Below, piece by piece: positions 23,329-33,238 of a DNA stretch of 64,000 nt. The stretch's first letter is position 1. Each line of letters begins with the position of its first letter. Where the stretch lies: positions 248,001 through 312,000 of the forward strand of contig VJWN01000014.1 of NCBI GenBank assembly GCA_007644065.1, given 5' to 3'. Source of the stretch: Margaritispora aquatica (lineage: Eukaryota > Ascomycota > Leotiomycetes > Helotiales > Discinellaceae). The translations under genes were made by a program, and so were the position numbers. The notes beneath the pieces were generated by a model. It was not told the origin of the DNA. It was given only the letters and a program-made list of their open reading frames with translations, and made no database searches.

Positions 23329-25077
23329 ATGAAGTCCTTTCTTAAATCAACAGCTTCCGCATCACGAACCATCTCTCGATCACGATTTCAAAAGTCCAAT
23401 TTACCTTCTATATATCTCCGTCCAGCTTCAACAATGTCGCATACTGTACCAAAACTCAATGATCCGTCTTTGCTAAAGACGGATGTTGCATACGTTAATG
23501 GAGAGTGGGTGAAGGCCAAGTCGGGAAAAACATTCGAGGTCTTTGGTGTGCACAATTGGAAATCTCTCGACGAGCCTCTGCTGATTCTGCAGATCCTTCA
23601 TCTGGCAAATTGATTGGGACCGCCCCAGAATTCGATGCTGCGGACACCCAGCTAGCAATTGATGCTGCAGCTGCCGCGTTCCCTTCTTTTCGAGCCTTGA
23701 CGGGTAGACAGCGTTCGAAGCTTCTGCGGAAATGGTACGACTTGATGGTATGTGGAAATCGATTCGAGTTGTGCTGGCGGACATTGACATAAGTAGATTG
23801 AAAATGCCGATGATATTGCAAAGCTTATTACATGGGAGAACGGGAAGCCAATGGCAGATGCCAAAGGAGAGGTGACATATGCGGCCAACTTCTTTGAATG
23901 GTTTAGTGAGGAGGCACCGAGGATTTATGGAGACACAATACCAGCTTCAATTCCTGCGAACAGGATTGTGACACTGAAGGAGCCGGTTGGTGTTTGTGGA
24001 TTGATCACACCGTGAGATGACCGGCAGACACAGATATCCAAGGGAGTTACTGACAAAATCAGGTGGAATTTCCCAGCGGCCATGATCACTCGAAAGATTG
24101 GACCAGCTCTTGCAGCAGGCTGCACAGTGGTTGCAAAGTCTCCTGGTGAGACACCATTCACATCCCTGGCATTGGCAGAGTTGGCACACCGAGCTGGAAT
24201 TCCAAAGGGTGTGGTCAATGTTGTTAGTGCACTCGAAAATACTCCAGCTGTGGGAGAGCTCCTCACTACCTCACCGATCATCAAGAAGGTGTCATTTACT
24301 GGCTCAACTGGTGTCGGAAAGCTGCTCATGAAGCAGTCTTCTTCCACATTGAAGAAGCTATCCTTCGAGCTTGGAGGAAACGCCCCATTCATCGTCTTTG
24401 ACGATGCAGATCTGGATGTTGCAGTTGCAGGTGCGATTGCCAGCAAGTTCCGATCGTCAGGACAAACATGTGTATGCGCAAACAGGCTCTTCATTCAAGC
24501 TGGCATCTACGACAAATTCGCCCAAATGTTCGCAGCCAAGGTGAACGAGTTCAAGGTCGGAGGCGGATACACTGAGGGCGTCACTCATGGACCTCTCATC
24601 CACGAGAGAGCTATTTCGAAAGTCGATGCACACGTGCGAGATGCGGAGAAGAAAGGAGGAAAGGTCATCCAAGGCGGACAGAAGATGCCCGAGCTAGGAC
24701 CAAACTTCTTCCAGCCTACCATCATCACAGGCATGACTCAAGACATGGCCCTCGCAAGCGAAGAAACTTTTGGACCCGTCGCAGGACTGTTCAAATTCAA
24801 GACAGAGGAAGAGGTTATCAAAATTGCCAATTCGGCAGAGGTTGGCTTGGCGGGATACTTCTTCAGCAAGGATATCCAGAGAGTTTTCAGAATTGCCGAG
24901 GCCTTGGAGGTCGGCATGGTTGGTGTTAATACTGGTCTGATTAGTGATCCTGCAGCGCCGTTTGGTGGTGTCAAAGAGTCTGGCTTTGGAAGGGAGGGAA
25001 GCAAATATGGCATCGGCGAATATCAAGTCACGAAAATGATCACGTATGGTGGTATGGGTGAGCCACTGCAGAAGTAG
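23329..25077 (+). CDS. succinate-semialdehyde dehydrogenase, probably mitochondrial
   Basis: Four exons, 23329-23545, 23593-23747, 23797-24011 and 24063-25077, close in frame to 533 aa. The first 36 residues are rich in Ser, Arg and Thr without acids, a likely mitochondrial presequence, followed by a second Met ('MSHTVPKLND') that could give a cytosolic form. ALDH motifs: 'PWNFPAAMITRK', 'SFTGSTGVGK', catalytic Glu298 in 'FELGGNAPF' and catalytic Cys332 in 'SSGQTCVCANR'. The two-cysteine 'TCVCANR' line is characteristic of SSADH (GabD/Uga2 type). Reaction: succinate semialdehyde + NAD(P)+ + H2O to succinate. It pairs with the divergent aminotransferase to form a GABA-degradation unit. Confidence 0.95.
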
Positions 25078-25528
25078 GTAGGCTAGCAAGATTGAAATAA
25101 TAAAGAAATATAATATCGCATATTCAATCATCTGGCGAATCTACTTGAGTACCATCAATCGTGACCTGTCTTGGCTTCAACGCTCAAATATGACCTTAGC
25201 CTGGCCCGTGATTTACGAAATATATAAACCACCATAACGCTTTCGCATTTGTCTTCAGGGAACATTTGAGTTCTTGTATCATTTCAGCTTCGATTTCACA
25301 CAACAAGTACCTACGTAACAGAAATTATTAGCAGAAACAACGCAATCTCAAATTTGGCGGCAAAAAATACGTGCAAGGGAAGGTGTCGCATTGAAAATAG
25401 AACGATAAGTGCTTGACGTACACGGCAAGTACTGTCTCCTTAGCTTTGAAGATCGGAATCACAGCTCTTGCTCTCATATCAAATTGCCTGTCTTCAGCAC
25501 TTTCACATAAGAAATACTGTAGTAATCT
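25078..25528. other. intergenic between convergent genes
   Basis: 3' flanks of the SSADH and Hsp70-like genes. Nothing recognisable. Confidence 0.45.
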
Positions 25529-28107
25529 CTATGGCTCATCGTCATCATCCAACGCATTGCTAATGGACGCCTTATTAACACCCTTATACCTTGTCGTCCA
25601 GCAAATCTCCCCACTCGAAATCCTCATCTCAAGAACGAAATCCAGCTCTCTCCATTCATCACCCTCCTCATTCCTCTTGATAGGCAAGTCCTCGAATATG
25701 GCTGGATCGAAACTCATCTTGAGCTTGCAAAGCTCTCTCACGCCTGCATGTTGTTAATGGATACGTGCATTTCATGAAGGGGAGGGAGGGGAATACCTGG
25801 GCCCACTACAGCTTCGGGTCTCATTGTGGCGGAATACACGATCGTGCAGACAAGCTCGAGTAATTCTTCGGGGGTGCGAATGGGGTAGTAAAACTCTCTC
25901 TCGACGGCGACGCTTTTGTCGATATCAGTGCCCTAGTTGAACTGATCAGCGGACGCACAGCAACACTTTGAAATTCGACACTACCTTTTCCAGAAACCAC
26001 TCACAACGATGCTCCTCGGTCACGGGAGCACCGTCTGGGTTCGTCGCCTGAACGTCTCGCTCGGGGTTATCCATCGCCGTGGTTCCGTAATTGTATTGCG
26101 AGAAGTGGTTTTGCACCGCATCGCTTCCGAGGCCTTTGATCACCGCGCCGCGACATATGGCTGCCCATCTGTTTTTTGTTAGCAGGGCTCGGAAAAGGGT
26201 GTTGAGACTACTTGACGTACGCTTTGGTTGGTGAGCGGATGTTCATGTCTGCGAATGGACGTTTGAGGTAGCTTTGGAGGTATCTGCATTCTCCGAATCC
26301 ACCTACGAGGACTATACCGTCTCAGCAAAAGTTGCAGAAATTTGGGAGTTGAACTTACGAATATCCTAGATTTGAGAGTTAGCGTTGAGATTTCGCTTGT
26401 CTTTTCGCCTTTAGACTTACCCTTGGTTTCCGTCCCTCTATCTCTTCAATACCTATCACCTGATCTTGTATGAGATTTTGAATGTTAGAACAAGTCTTTG
26501 CAAAAATTGCGTGGAGATGATCACTGGACGTGTAAGCGGAGGTCATGAGTTGCTGTGGGGAACTTACGTTTTCAACACCAGAGATCCAGGATCCGATCGT
26601 AAGCTTGCACAACTTATCATGCTCACATTGCTCTCCATATCACTACTCATGCTCCTCCTATCCTCGCTGGCAAAACTTGGCATTGGAGGCATTTCCACAC
26701 CTGGAAAGTTCGGGATGTCCACATCTAGCACGTACTTGTCAATAACGTATTCGGTTACTTTGAGCATAATATTTGGTTGTTGGATAAAAGTTCCTTACTC
26801 CATGATTTATTCTTCCGAGCAGTCAAGTCAAATCGGCGCTTGATCCCAAATTCCCAGTGGTTCATCATCTTCCTGCGAGCTTTAGTGCGGATGTTTGCAT
26901 AGTCTTGCTCTGACATCATGGTTTGGACTTGTGCTTCGAATGCACCATCGACGAAAAAGGCTCCACAGAAGCCGCCTGTAATAAGTCGGTACTAATGCTC
27001 CAGCACACAAGACAAATCTGACTTACCAGTAGCTTCCAAGCACATGCCAAGTTTCAGTGGCCGAAGTCCTTCAATGTTGTAGCTGATGAGATCCTGCAGA
27101 AATTAAGCTTGGTCAATAGTAGGAGAGCTTGGAACACTGACTACTGTGCCTCCTCCAGCATCACAAATCACAAATATGTCGTCTTTCTACTGAAGTCAGG
27201 ACTACTCATAATGCACTCGACACTCACAAATCACACCTTCATTCGATGCCACCGCTCCCTCCTCATCTCTTCAAACACCGAAAGAGCCGCAGCCTCTGGC
27301 TCACCGATGAGATTCAACGTCGTCGACTCCCTCTCTAGTAGTCCCGCCAACTTTGCAGCATCTCTCGTCAATTCCTGCGCAGCAAGGTCCCAGATAGCAG
27401 GCACAGTCAGCGTGATCTTCAATTTCGCGTACTCCCACAACCCCACCGTCTTCCTTGCAATCTCTCGCTCAGCATGCTTCCACAGACACCTCAGATAGTC
27501 AGCCACAATGTCAAGCGGCTCTTTCTTGTACTTTTTCATAAGATCTCGCAGCTCTTTCGCTCGAGCCGGTTGCGCTTTGTTGAATTTGGCGGTGGCATCC
27601 TGTGAGAGCAGGAGCTTGAACCATGATCCGAAGTATCGGTCTTCGTTGAGTTTGTAGCCCCAGGAATTTACATTGCCGTGGTGGTCATAAGTCAGCACTG
27701 TAGGGACTTTGTGGTTGTCGGAATTGGCGGGGAGGTGCGATGGCCAGTCTGAGATGATCATGATGTCGGATGGCGAAGTGGATAGTGCCCATGCTACGCC
27801 CGAGTACCTGTTTGTGGAGTCAACTTTATCTCATTGTTATGAATTTTAAATGCACTAACGTGGTACCAAAATCTATTCCGATGGAAATGAATGGCTCGTC
27901 CTCCTCCTCATCGCTCTCGGTGTCAAGTGGTGCTGGTGCGCTGATTCGAATTTCTGGAATTGGGATGGATTTCCCATGAGAAATATCAGACTTTCGTCTA
28001 CTGCTACTACTGTGCTCTCCCCTTTCTGTTTTCCTCCTGATCGGTAAAGTTTCTCTGTGACTTCTCTTCCTCCTTCTAGCCTCGGACGATTTCTCCTTCT
28101 CGCCCAT
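25529..28107 (-). CDS. Hsp70-like ATPase-fold protein (divergent, fungal type), 12 exons
   Basis: Exons 28107-27860, 27817-27237, 27186-27142, 27093-27037, 26975-26799, 26757-26568, 26523-26421, 26365-26359, 26311-26221, 26168-25985, 25932-25797 and 25743-25529 close in frame to 677 aa. A basic, Ser-rich N-terminus of about 75 aa precedes the actin-like ATPase domain: phosphate-1 'GIDFGTTYSGVAWAL', 'VTVPAIWD'-like line ('LTVPAIWDLAAQE'), 'GEPEAAALS', phosphate-2 'CDAGGGTVDLISY', and adenosine 'ILLVGGFGECRYL'. A canonical substrate-binding domain is missing. This matches the family of Hsp70-like proteins expanded in filamentous ascomycetes, of unclear role. Exon 8 is only 7 nt and is needed to read through to 'ILLVGGFG'. 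Start taken at the first ATG (MGEKEK). Confidence 0.92.
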
Positions 28108-28632
28108 TTTCGATATTGGTGAGCACAGTACGCTGCTAACTACCCTACGCTCTTGCTGTTGACAATACAAGAAATTTCAGTTCGTGATCTCTTGCTTAAA
28201 AAAGGTGTCTGACTATAGGTAGATCGCCTTAGGTTTTACGAGATCTTCGTTTTACGTTTCGTATGTCTCTTGAGGTCGTGATTTTGGCGAGGCTCAGCAA
28301 CTCGAAAAATGCCTTGGCTGAGGTTCGACCCCACACATGCATGGAAGAATGCCGTGGTCGGCAGCTGATTTGTGATGTTTGAGACAAGTATGTATGTTGT
28401 CTCGTGATGATTGGCTTGTATCGCTTAATTCCTTCTGTAAGAGCCACAATCATGCGACCTATGCTTGGCACCCTCATTGAGGAGGCTGGTAACGAAAGCA
28501 ACTCTGAAAGTGTGCACATAGCACGGATGTTCACTTAGTTAATGCTCAACATAAATTCAATTCTCAAATTCGGGATGAAATCTCGCTTGCGAAGCATCGG
28601 CCTCTTTGTTGATCGGCTCCGTTTACCAAGCC
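28108..28632. other. divergent promoter region
   Basis: 525 bp between the divergent Hsp70-like and AIG1-like genes; no gene or clear regulatory motif seen. Confidence 0.45.
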
Positions 28633-29697
28633 ATGGCTTCCTCCTCGGCCAGTGTAGAGGAGCTCTGTAGCATGGTGATTTTGATGGGAACCACGGGTTC
28701 AGGGAAAAGCTTCTTCATCGATAAGCTTAAGCAAGGCTCGGTTGAGATAGGAGATGATCTTTACTCTCGTGAGTTCCCGAAATACCTGTTCTTCCACAAC
28801 GAAAGCCAAAAGACCCCCGTTAACACAACCAAAGGAACATCCGATTGTCAAATTGTTGTCACCAAGATTGGGAGAAGCACTATCGCTGTCGTTGACTGTC
28901 CTGGCTTCAACGATACCCGAAAAACTGATGTCGAGGTTCTCGCCGAAATTGCAAAAGTGCTTTCAACACAGTATCTGCTGGAGCGCAAGTTGAAGTTGAG
29001 AGGAATACTTTGGTTGAGAGATATCACCAAGACAAGGATGGATGGGTCTGACGTGAAAGTCCTGGATCTGTTTTGCCGACTTGTTGGGAAAGATGCCTTC
29101 CGTCACGTTGTGCTCGTGACGACGATGTGGGATCAGGTGAATGAACGGAATGAAGATTCAGCATACGCGAGGGAAACCCAACTAAAAGACGACTTCTGGA
29201 GAGAGATGATCTTAGAAGGGTCATACACCCAAAGGTTTCTTGGTAGCAAAGCATCGGCTCAAGGGATAATTTCTCAGCTGGTGGGGAACAGGGATCCTAT
29301 TACATTGCAAATTCAGCGCGATCTGGTCGATAAAGATATGCGATTATCGGAGACTGCTGCTGGCTCTGTGTTGGCTCTTGGCTGTGAGGAGGAGCTAGAA
29401 GTTAGAGAATCGATCCTTGAACGTTCACGAGCTCGATTGGAGGCTGAACCAAATGGCCCGTCACGACTGCGCTTATTGCGAGACGTAAGGAAAGCCACCG
29501 AAGAAAGAGATAAGGTAAATACGAACAAGCAAAAGCTTGATGAGAAGGTGGGTAGTGAAGTCAAGGAAAATGTTAAGGGGAAGCTCAGTAGTACTTGGCA
29601 AGACACATTGAAGACGATATGTGCCGTAGTTGGAGCCAGTGTCTCTGTTGTGGGTGCAATTCTGCCGGCAGTTGGGGTATCATGTACTGTAATGTAA
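28633..29697 (+). CDS. AIG1/GIMAP-like P-loop GTPase with C-terminal CaaX box
   Basis: Single exon, 354 aa from ATG 28633. P-loop GTTGSGKS at residues 19-26, a G3-type DCPGF at 88-92, a threonine-rich switch region ('TTKGTSDC'), and 'VVLVTTMWDQV' as the likely base-recognition region. The C-terminal third is charged and coiled-coil-like, followed by a hydrophobic run 'ICAVVGASVSVVGAILPAVG' and the last four residues CTVM, a good CaaX box for farnesylation. Related fungal GTPases are widespread and mostly uncharacterised. A lipid-anchored GTPase at a membrane is the natural inference. The neighbour is an Hsp70-like gene, divergent. Confidence 0.85.
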   Translation: MASSSASVEELCSMVILMGTTGSGKSFFIDKLKQGSVEIGDDLYSREFPKYLFFHNESQKTPVNTTKGTSDCQIVVTKIGRSTIAVVDCPGFNDTRKTDVEVLAEIAKVLSTQYLLERKLKLRGILWLRDITKTRMDGSDVKVLDLFCRLVGKDAFRHVVLVTTMWDQVNERNEDSAYARETQLKDDFWREMILEGSYTQRFLGSKASAQGIISQLVGNRDPITLQIQRDLVDKDMRLSETAAGSVLALGCEEELEVRESILERSRARLEAEPNGPSRLRLLRDVRKATEERDKVNTNKQKLDEKVGSEVKENVKGKLSSTWQDTLKTICAVVGASVSVVGAILPAVGVSCTVM

Positions 29698-29931
29698 TGG
29701 TCTAAATGACCAAGGCAAGAAAGTACCTAAGTATCTAGGCGCTAGTTATTTACATCCAATATGAAACACTTGTCACCTGACCATAAAAAGCATCACCTGC
29801 ATCAAAACCGCCACATCTCTTGGCAATTCGTGGATAAGACAGCGCAGCCTCACTTTTGACTGTCAATTCTTTCTACCTTAAATATACCACCCACTTGTGT
29901 TGCCTAGGAGATATTCATTCTGAAACCCATC

Positions 29932-31528
29932 ATGGAGAGATTCAAATCTTGTAAGTTTATGTAGTCATCGGAAGAGGCAAAGTTAACACATCAAAGTTCG
30001 TGATCGCATGCTTCAGATACAACCACGTGCCAGCAATCCACGCAATGGAGAACTACAACCAAGTAACCCGAAGCAAAGCAATCGTGTACCCAGCACATCA
30101 CCCATGAATAAGGGCAACAAAGGTATCCTTCATTCTCGGAGAGGGAATGGCGTCCAGAAAACACGATCATCAAGTAATCTGAGTGCAAGTCGAATGGAAC
30201 TCATTGGACGCACGACTGAGGCTCAAATGAAAAAGTCGACGTTGCCATCGATTGTAGAGGCACCAAAAGAGACTCATATCGATCGATATTCAAACAAGAA
30301 CTTGAACGTTGAATTTCAGAACAGTACTTCAGATTTCGTACACCGGTCTTCAGAGGCGAGCCTACAGAAATTACCAGCTGCTACACTTGCCAAGGCACTG
30401 ATTGACATACGCGATGAAAACGCTTCTCTCAAATTCCAGATTAAGCAATTGAGAAGCCAGCAACCTAACAGTACCATTATACCTGTAAATGAACCCTCAA
30501 ATACGGAACTGAAAGCGGCACTACAACTTATCAGCACCTTACAAGATGAGCTTAAACTCTCCAAAACCAAATTAAAAGAATCAGAACGGGCCAAAAATAG
30601 AATGTTCAAAGACCTCGCGAGAGCAACAAGAATGGAAGCTTCTCTCTATGACGACAGCCACTTCATAGAAGCCACTCAGCAGCTCAGGTGGCAGGTATAC
30701 AACTGGGTGAAGAACGAAAAGTGGAAGGTCGTAACACAATCACAATACCGTGTGTTCGAAGCATCGGGGCAGTATAGAAGTCTGCAGCAAACTTGCCCGT
30801 CATATCGAGACTACCTTGGTACCAGGAAGGGAATAGATGTTCTCGTCGAGGCCCATATCTGGCAGTCGCTTGTGCATGATGTATTCGCATGCAACCTATG
30901 GGCTGAAACACGGGACCGTAGTAAGCTCGACCGCACAGATATGAGTGAAAATCCATTTACGGCGATGAAGCGCGCTTTGAGTAAGTGGCTGCCAAATTAA
31001 GACCACCAAGCATGACTGACATCTGCGACCTCAGGACCAGAACTCATAAGAGAGCACGAAGAAGATGCCAAATCTCACGAGAAAGAGATTCAAGAATGGC
31101 GAGTGGCAAGCGTCCGACTCGTCGCTCTTCGCGATTCTGTATTAGTCGACTCCATCATCGTAGAAGCCAGTCAACGCATCACCCTCGTGTTGAGCAAAAC
31201 ATTGAAACCTCTGTTTTCAGGTGCCGAGTCTCGTAACCCTGCTGGTCTCGTGGCTATCTTTGACTCGGCTATTAGGTTAGACTTCCTGATGCAACAGCAA
31301 CGAGCCGATTATTTGTTCTTCCCAGTCTTTCCTAGGGAGCAGCCTTGGTGGTTGAGGTTCGATGCGGAGACCATGGAGACCATGGATGAGGATTTTGATC
31401 CGATGGGTAGTAAAGGGTTACCGGAGGTCAAGATCGTAGTGCAGCCGAATCTTTCGAAGTATGGAGACAACGAGGGTAAGAACTACAGAACCAAGTCCTG
31501 CTTGCTGAAGGCGGAGGTAGAGGTGTAA
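29932..31528 (+). CDS. coiled-coil protein with a conserved-looking C-terminal domain, unknown function
   Basis: Three exons, 29932-29950 (19 nt), 29997-30980 and 31035-31528, close in frame to 498 aa. The first exon codes only MERFKS plus one base. The N-terminal 130 aa is Ser/Asn-rich and disordered, followed by a coiled coil (about 140-210, 'ALIDIRDENASLKFQIKQL'). The C-terminal half is folded, with 'YRDYLGTRKGIDVLVEAHIW' and 'YLFFPVFPREQPWWLRF'. I recognise the style as a conserved ascomycete protein but know no function. Confidence 0.82.
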
Positions 31529-31654
31529 AGCATGATCTGGAGAAGCCAGTGGTTCTGGATTGACCCCTTTCACCTTTCGGGTGGTAGACTGTATACCTTT
31601 GTCATAGAACTCACACACAGTGATCCAAATCAAAAAGAAAAGAATTTCCTCCCC

Positions 31655-31660
31655 AAAAAA
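31655..31660 (-). terminator. Pol III-type T-run after tRNA-Trp
   Basis: Six T residues on the minus strand, 24 nt beyond the last tRNA base, fitting RNA polymerase III termination. Confidence 0.6.
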
Positions 31661-31684
31661 TTAACATGCTATGCTGTGAGGCAT

Positions 31685-31809
31685 TGAACCACACCCGACT
31701 GCCATTTCTGTTAGAACTATGTTTAGGTTCAATATGGAATGATCAACTTACTTTGAACGGATAGCCTTCCGCTCTGGAGGCGGACGCGCTACCGTTGCGC
31801 CAGCGGTCC
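31685..31809 (-). tRNA. tRNA-Trp (anticodon CCA) interrupted in the T-loop by an mRNA-type intron
   Basis: On the minus strand: acceptor GGACCGC, TG, D-stem GCGC/GCGC with loop AACGGTA, anticodon stem TCCGC/GCGGA with loop CTCCAGA (anticodon CCA at 31777-31775), variable AGGCT, T-stem ATCCG then T-loop TTCAAA. The loop is broken by 53 nt (31751-31699) and resumes with T, T-stem CGGGT, acceptor GTGGTTC and discriminator A. All five T-stem and seven acceptor pairs form (with G.T wobbles at 2-71, 6-67 and 50-64). Without the insert the tRNA is 72 nt with a 7-nt T-loop TTCAAAT, the normal size for eukaryotic tRNA-Trp. The A box (TGGCGCAACGG) is intact; the B box is split after GTTCAAA. Confidence 0.87.
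31699..31751 (-). other. spliceosomal-type intron inside tRNA-Trp
   Basis: 53 nt: donor GTAAGT, branch-site match TTCTAAC whose A lies 12 nt before the end, acceptor GGCAG. Size and all three signals match the protein-coding introns in this window. It sits between positions 59 and 60 of the tRNA, where no standard tRNA intron occurs. Confidence 0.8.
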
Positions 31810-33238
31810 TGTTGCTGATTGGATGAGATGAGATCCGGTATGTAGTTATAAGTAGAGAACGTTGAGGTAAAAATGCTAGGTTTTGTGGATGAATAGGTAT
31901 TTTGTGTGTGGAGTGGTGGAGTGAAGTGGAGTGGGTCGGGGTGGGTTTAGCGAGATCCATTGACTTTCGCGGCGTCAATGTCACTTTGTATGATTCAGGT
32001 TCATCAGTCATAAGCAAGAAGTAATCCGTGCAAGCAGCATACATTGAAAACACTCGATGATATCCATTTCGAATGAGGTATCTCTTGAAGCTGTTGATTA
32101 TTACTTCGCATGGTTTTGGGAAGGATATATCGCTAAGCGAACTCAAAAAGGGCTTGGCGGGGTCAATATAGTAACGAATACTACTCCGACACCTTGAATG
32201 AGAAAGCCCTATCCAAGACTTTCGTCGTCAACAGGATTGCATTTTCAAAGCCAACCTTTTGGCTGAGTCAGTCGCATATCTTTGACTAGAATCTGCTCGA
32301 AATACGCTCAAGCTGCCAGTGCTTTCTTTTCTCTACAGAAGCTGAAAAATACTGAATTTGACTCGCATTACGTCAATTCAACCTACTCGTTCAGCATGAA
32401 TGAAAGATTTGAATAGAATATTGAGAACACTTAGTATGCATATATGCTCAATGAATTCGCCATAAGTGGACATGGATAAAGCAGTGAAGTATCTGCGAAC
32501 CCTCTGTCAATTCTGGTACTGGTGCTGGAAGTATTGTTGGAGCTACACCTGGGCAAGCTCTCTCAAGTGAAGGATCTTTCTACGAGAGTAAGTAGTATCT
32601 AGGTACTATCGGATGTTCTTGTACTTTTATCATTCATCGGCCAGTTTTGCTTGCGAGCGCCAACGACTCCTATGCGACGCGATGTTCAAACAGCATCATA
32701 TCATCTTTCTATCTCAGCGATGTATCCACAGAGGCCGCCATCCTCCCACCGCGCATGCAGAACTTATGCATGCAAGCCCATTGGCACTGCGCCCCCACCT
32801 ACCACTAATTCCCCATCCAAGAATCCAAGTACCCCTCCATTGAGGCTTGAATCTGACATGCATACCTGAACGCCAGGCTGTGCATCTGTCTTTTCCCTGG
32901 TGCCTCAGGGCTGAGACTCTGACTCCCCCTCAAAACTCCGTGAGAGGCCCTCTTCTCGAAGTTCGAAAGATGTCATCGTGCCTGTTTTCTATGTAGTAGC
33001 CTGGATACAGTACTCTACACCGAGTTGCTCGTGCCCACAGTTCATGCTCGTACATGAGGCTGCGAGCTGGGCTGAATAAACGTGATAGATGCTGGAGGTG
33101 GGGTTGGCCTCCAGCTCTAGCTAAGAGGGTCGTAAATACTTCTTGATTCCCGAAAATTTATGTCTTACTTGATTGAAAGCTTTCCAGTTGTTTCTCCTTT
33201 CCCTTCCTCAGTCCCAATCATTGATCAGAGCACACAAG
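31810..33238. other. intergenic
   Basis: About 1.4 kb with no supported gene. Short frames between 32610 and 32870 lack coding character. Confidence 0.5.

Noticed and set aside
31748..32146. 132-codon minus-strand open frame
   Set aside because: It runs through the tRNA-Trp gene and its upstream flank, has no domain or splice-compatible extension, and its composition in the tRNA part is dictated by the tRNA.
33173..33238. Extension of the lysine-rich protein upstream of MADIIGY
   Set aside because: The upstream codons have only a TTG start; the ATG at 33239 begins the conserved-looking helix.
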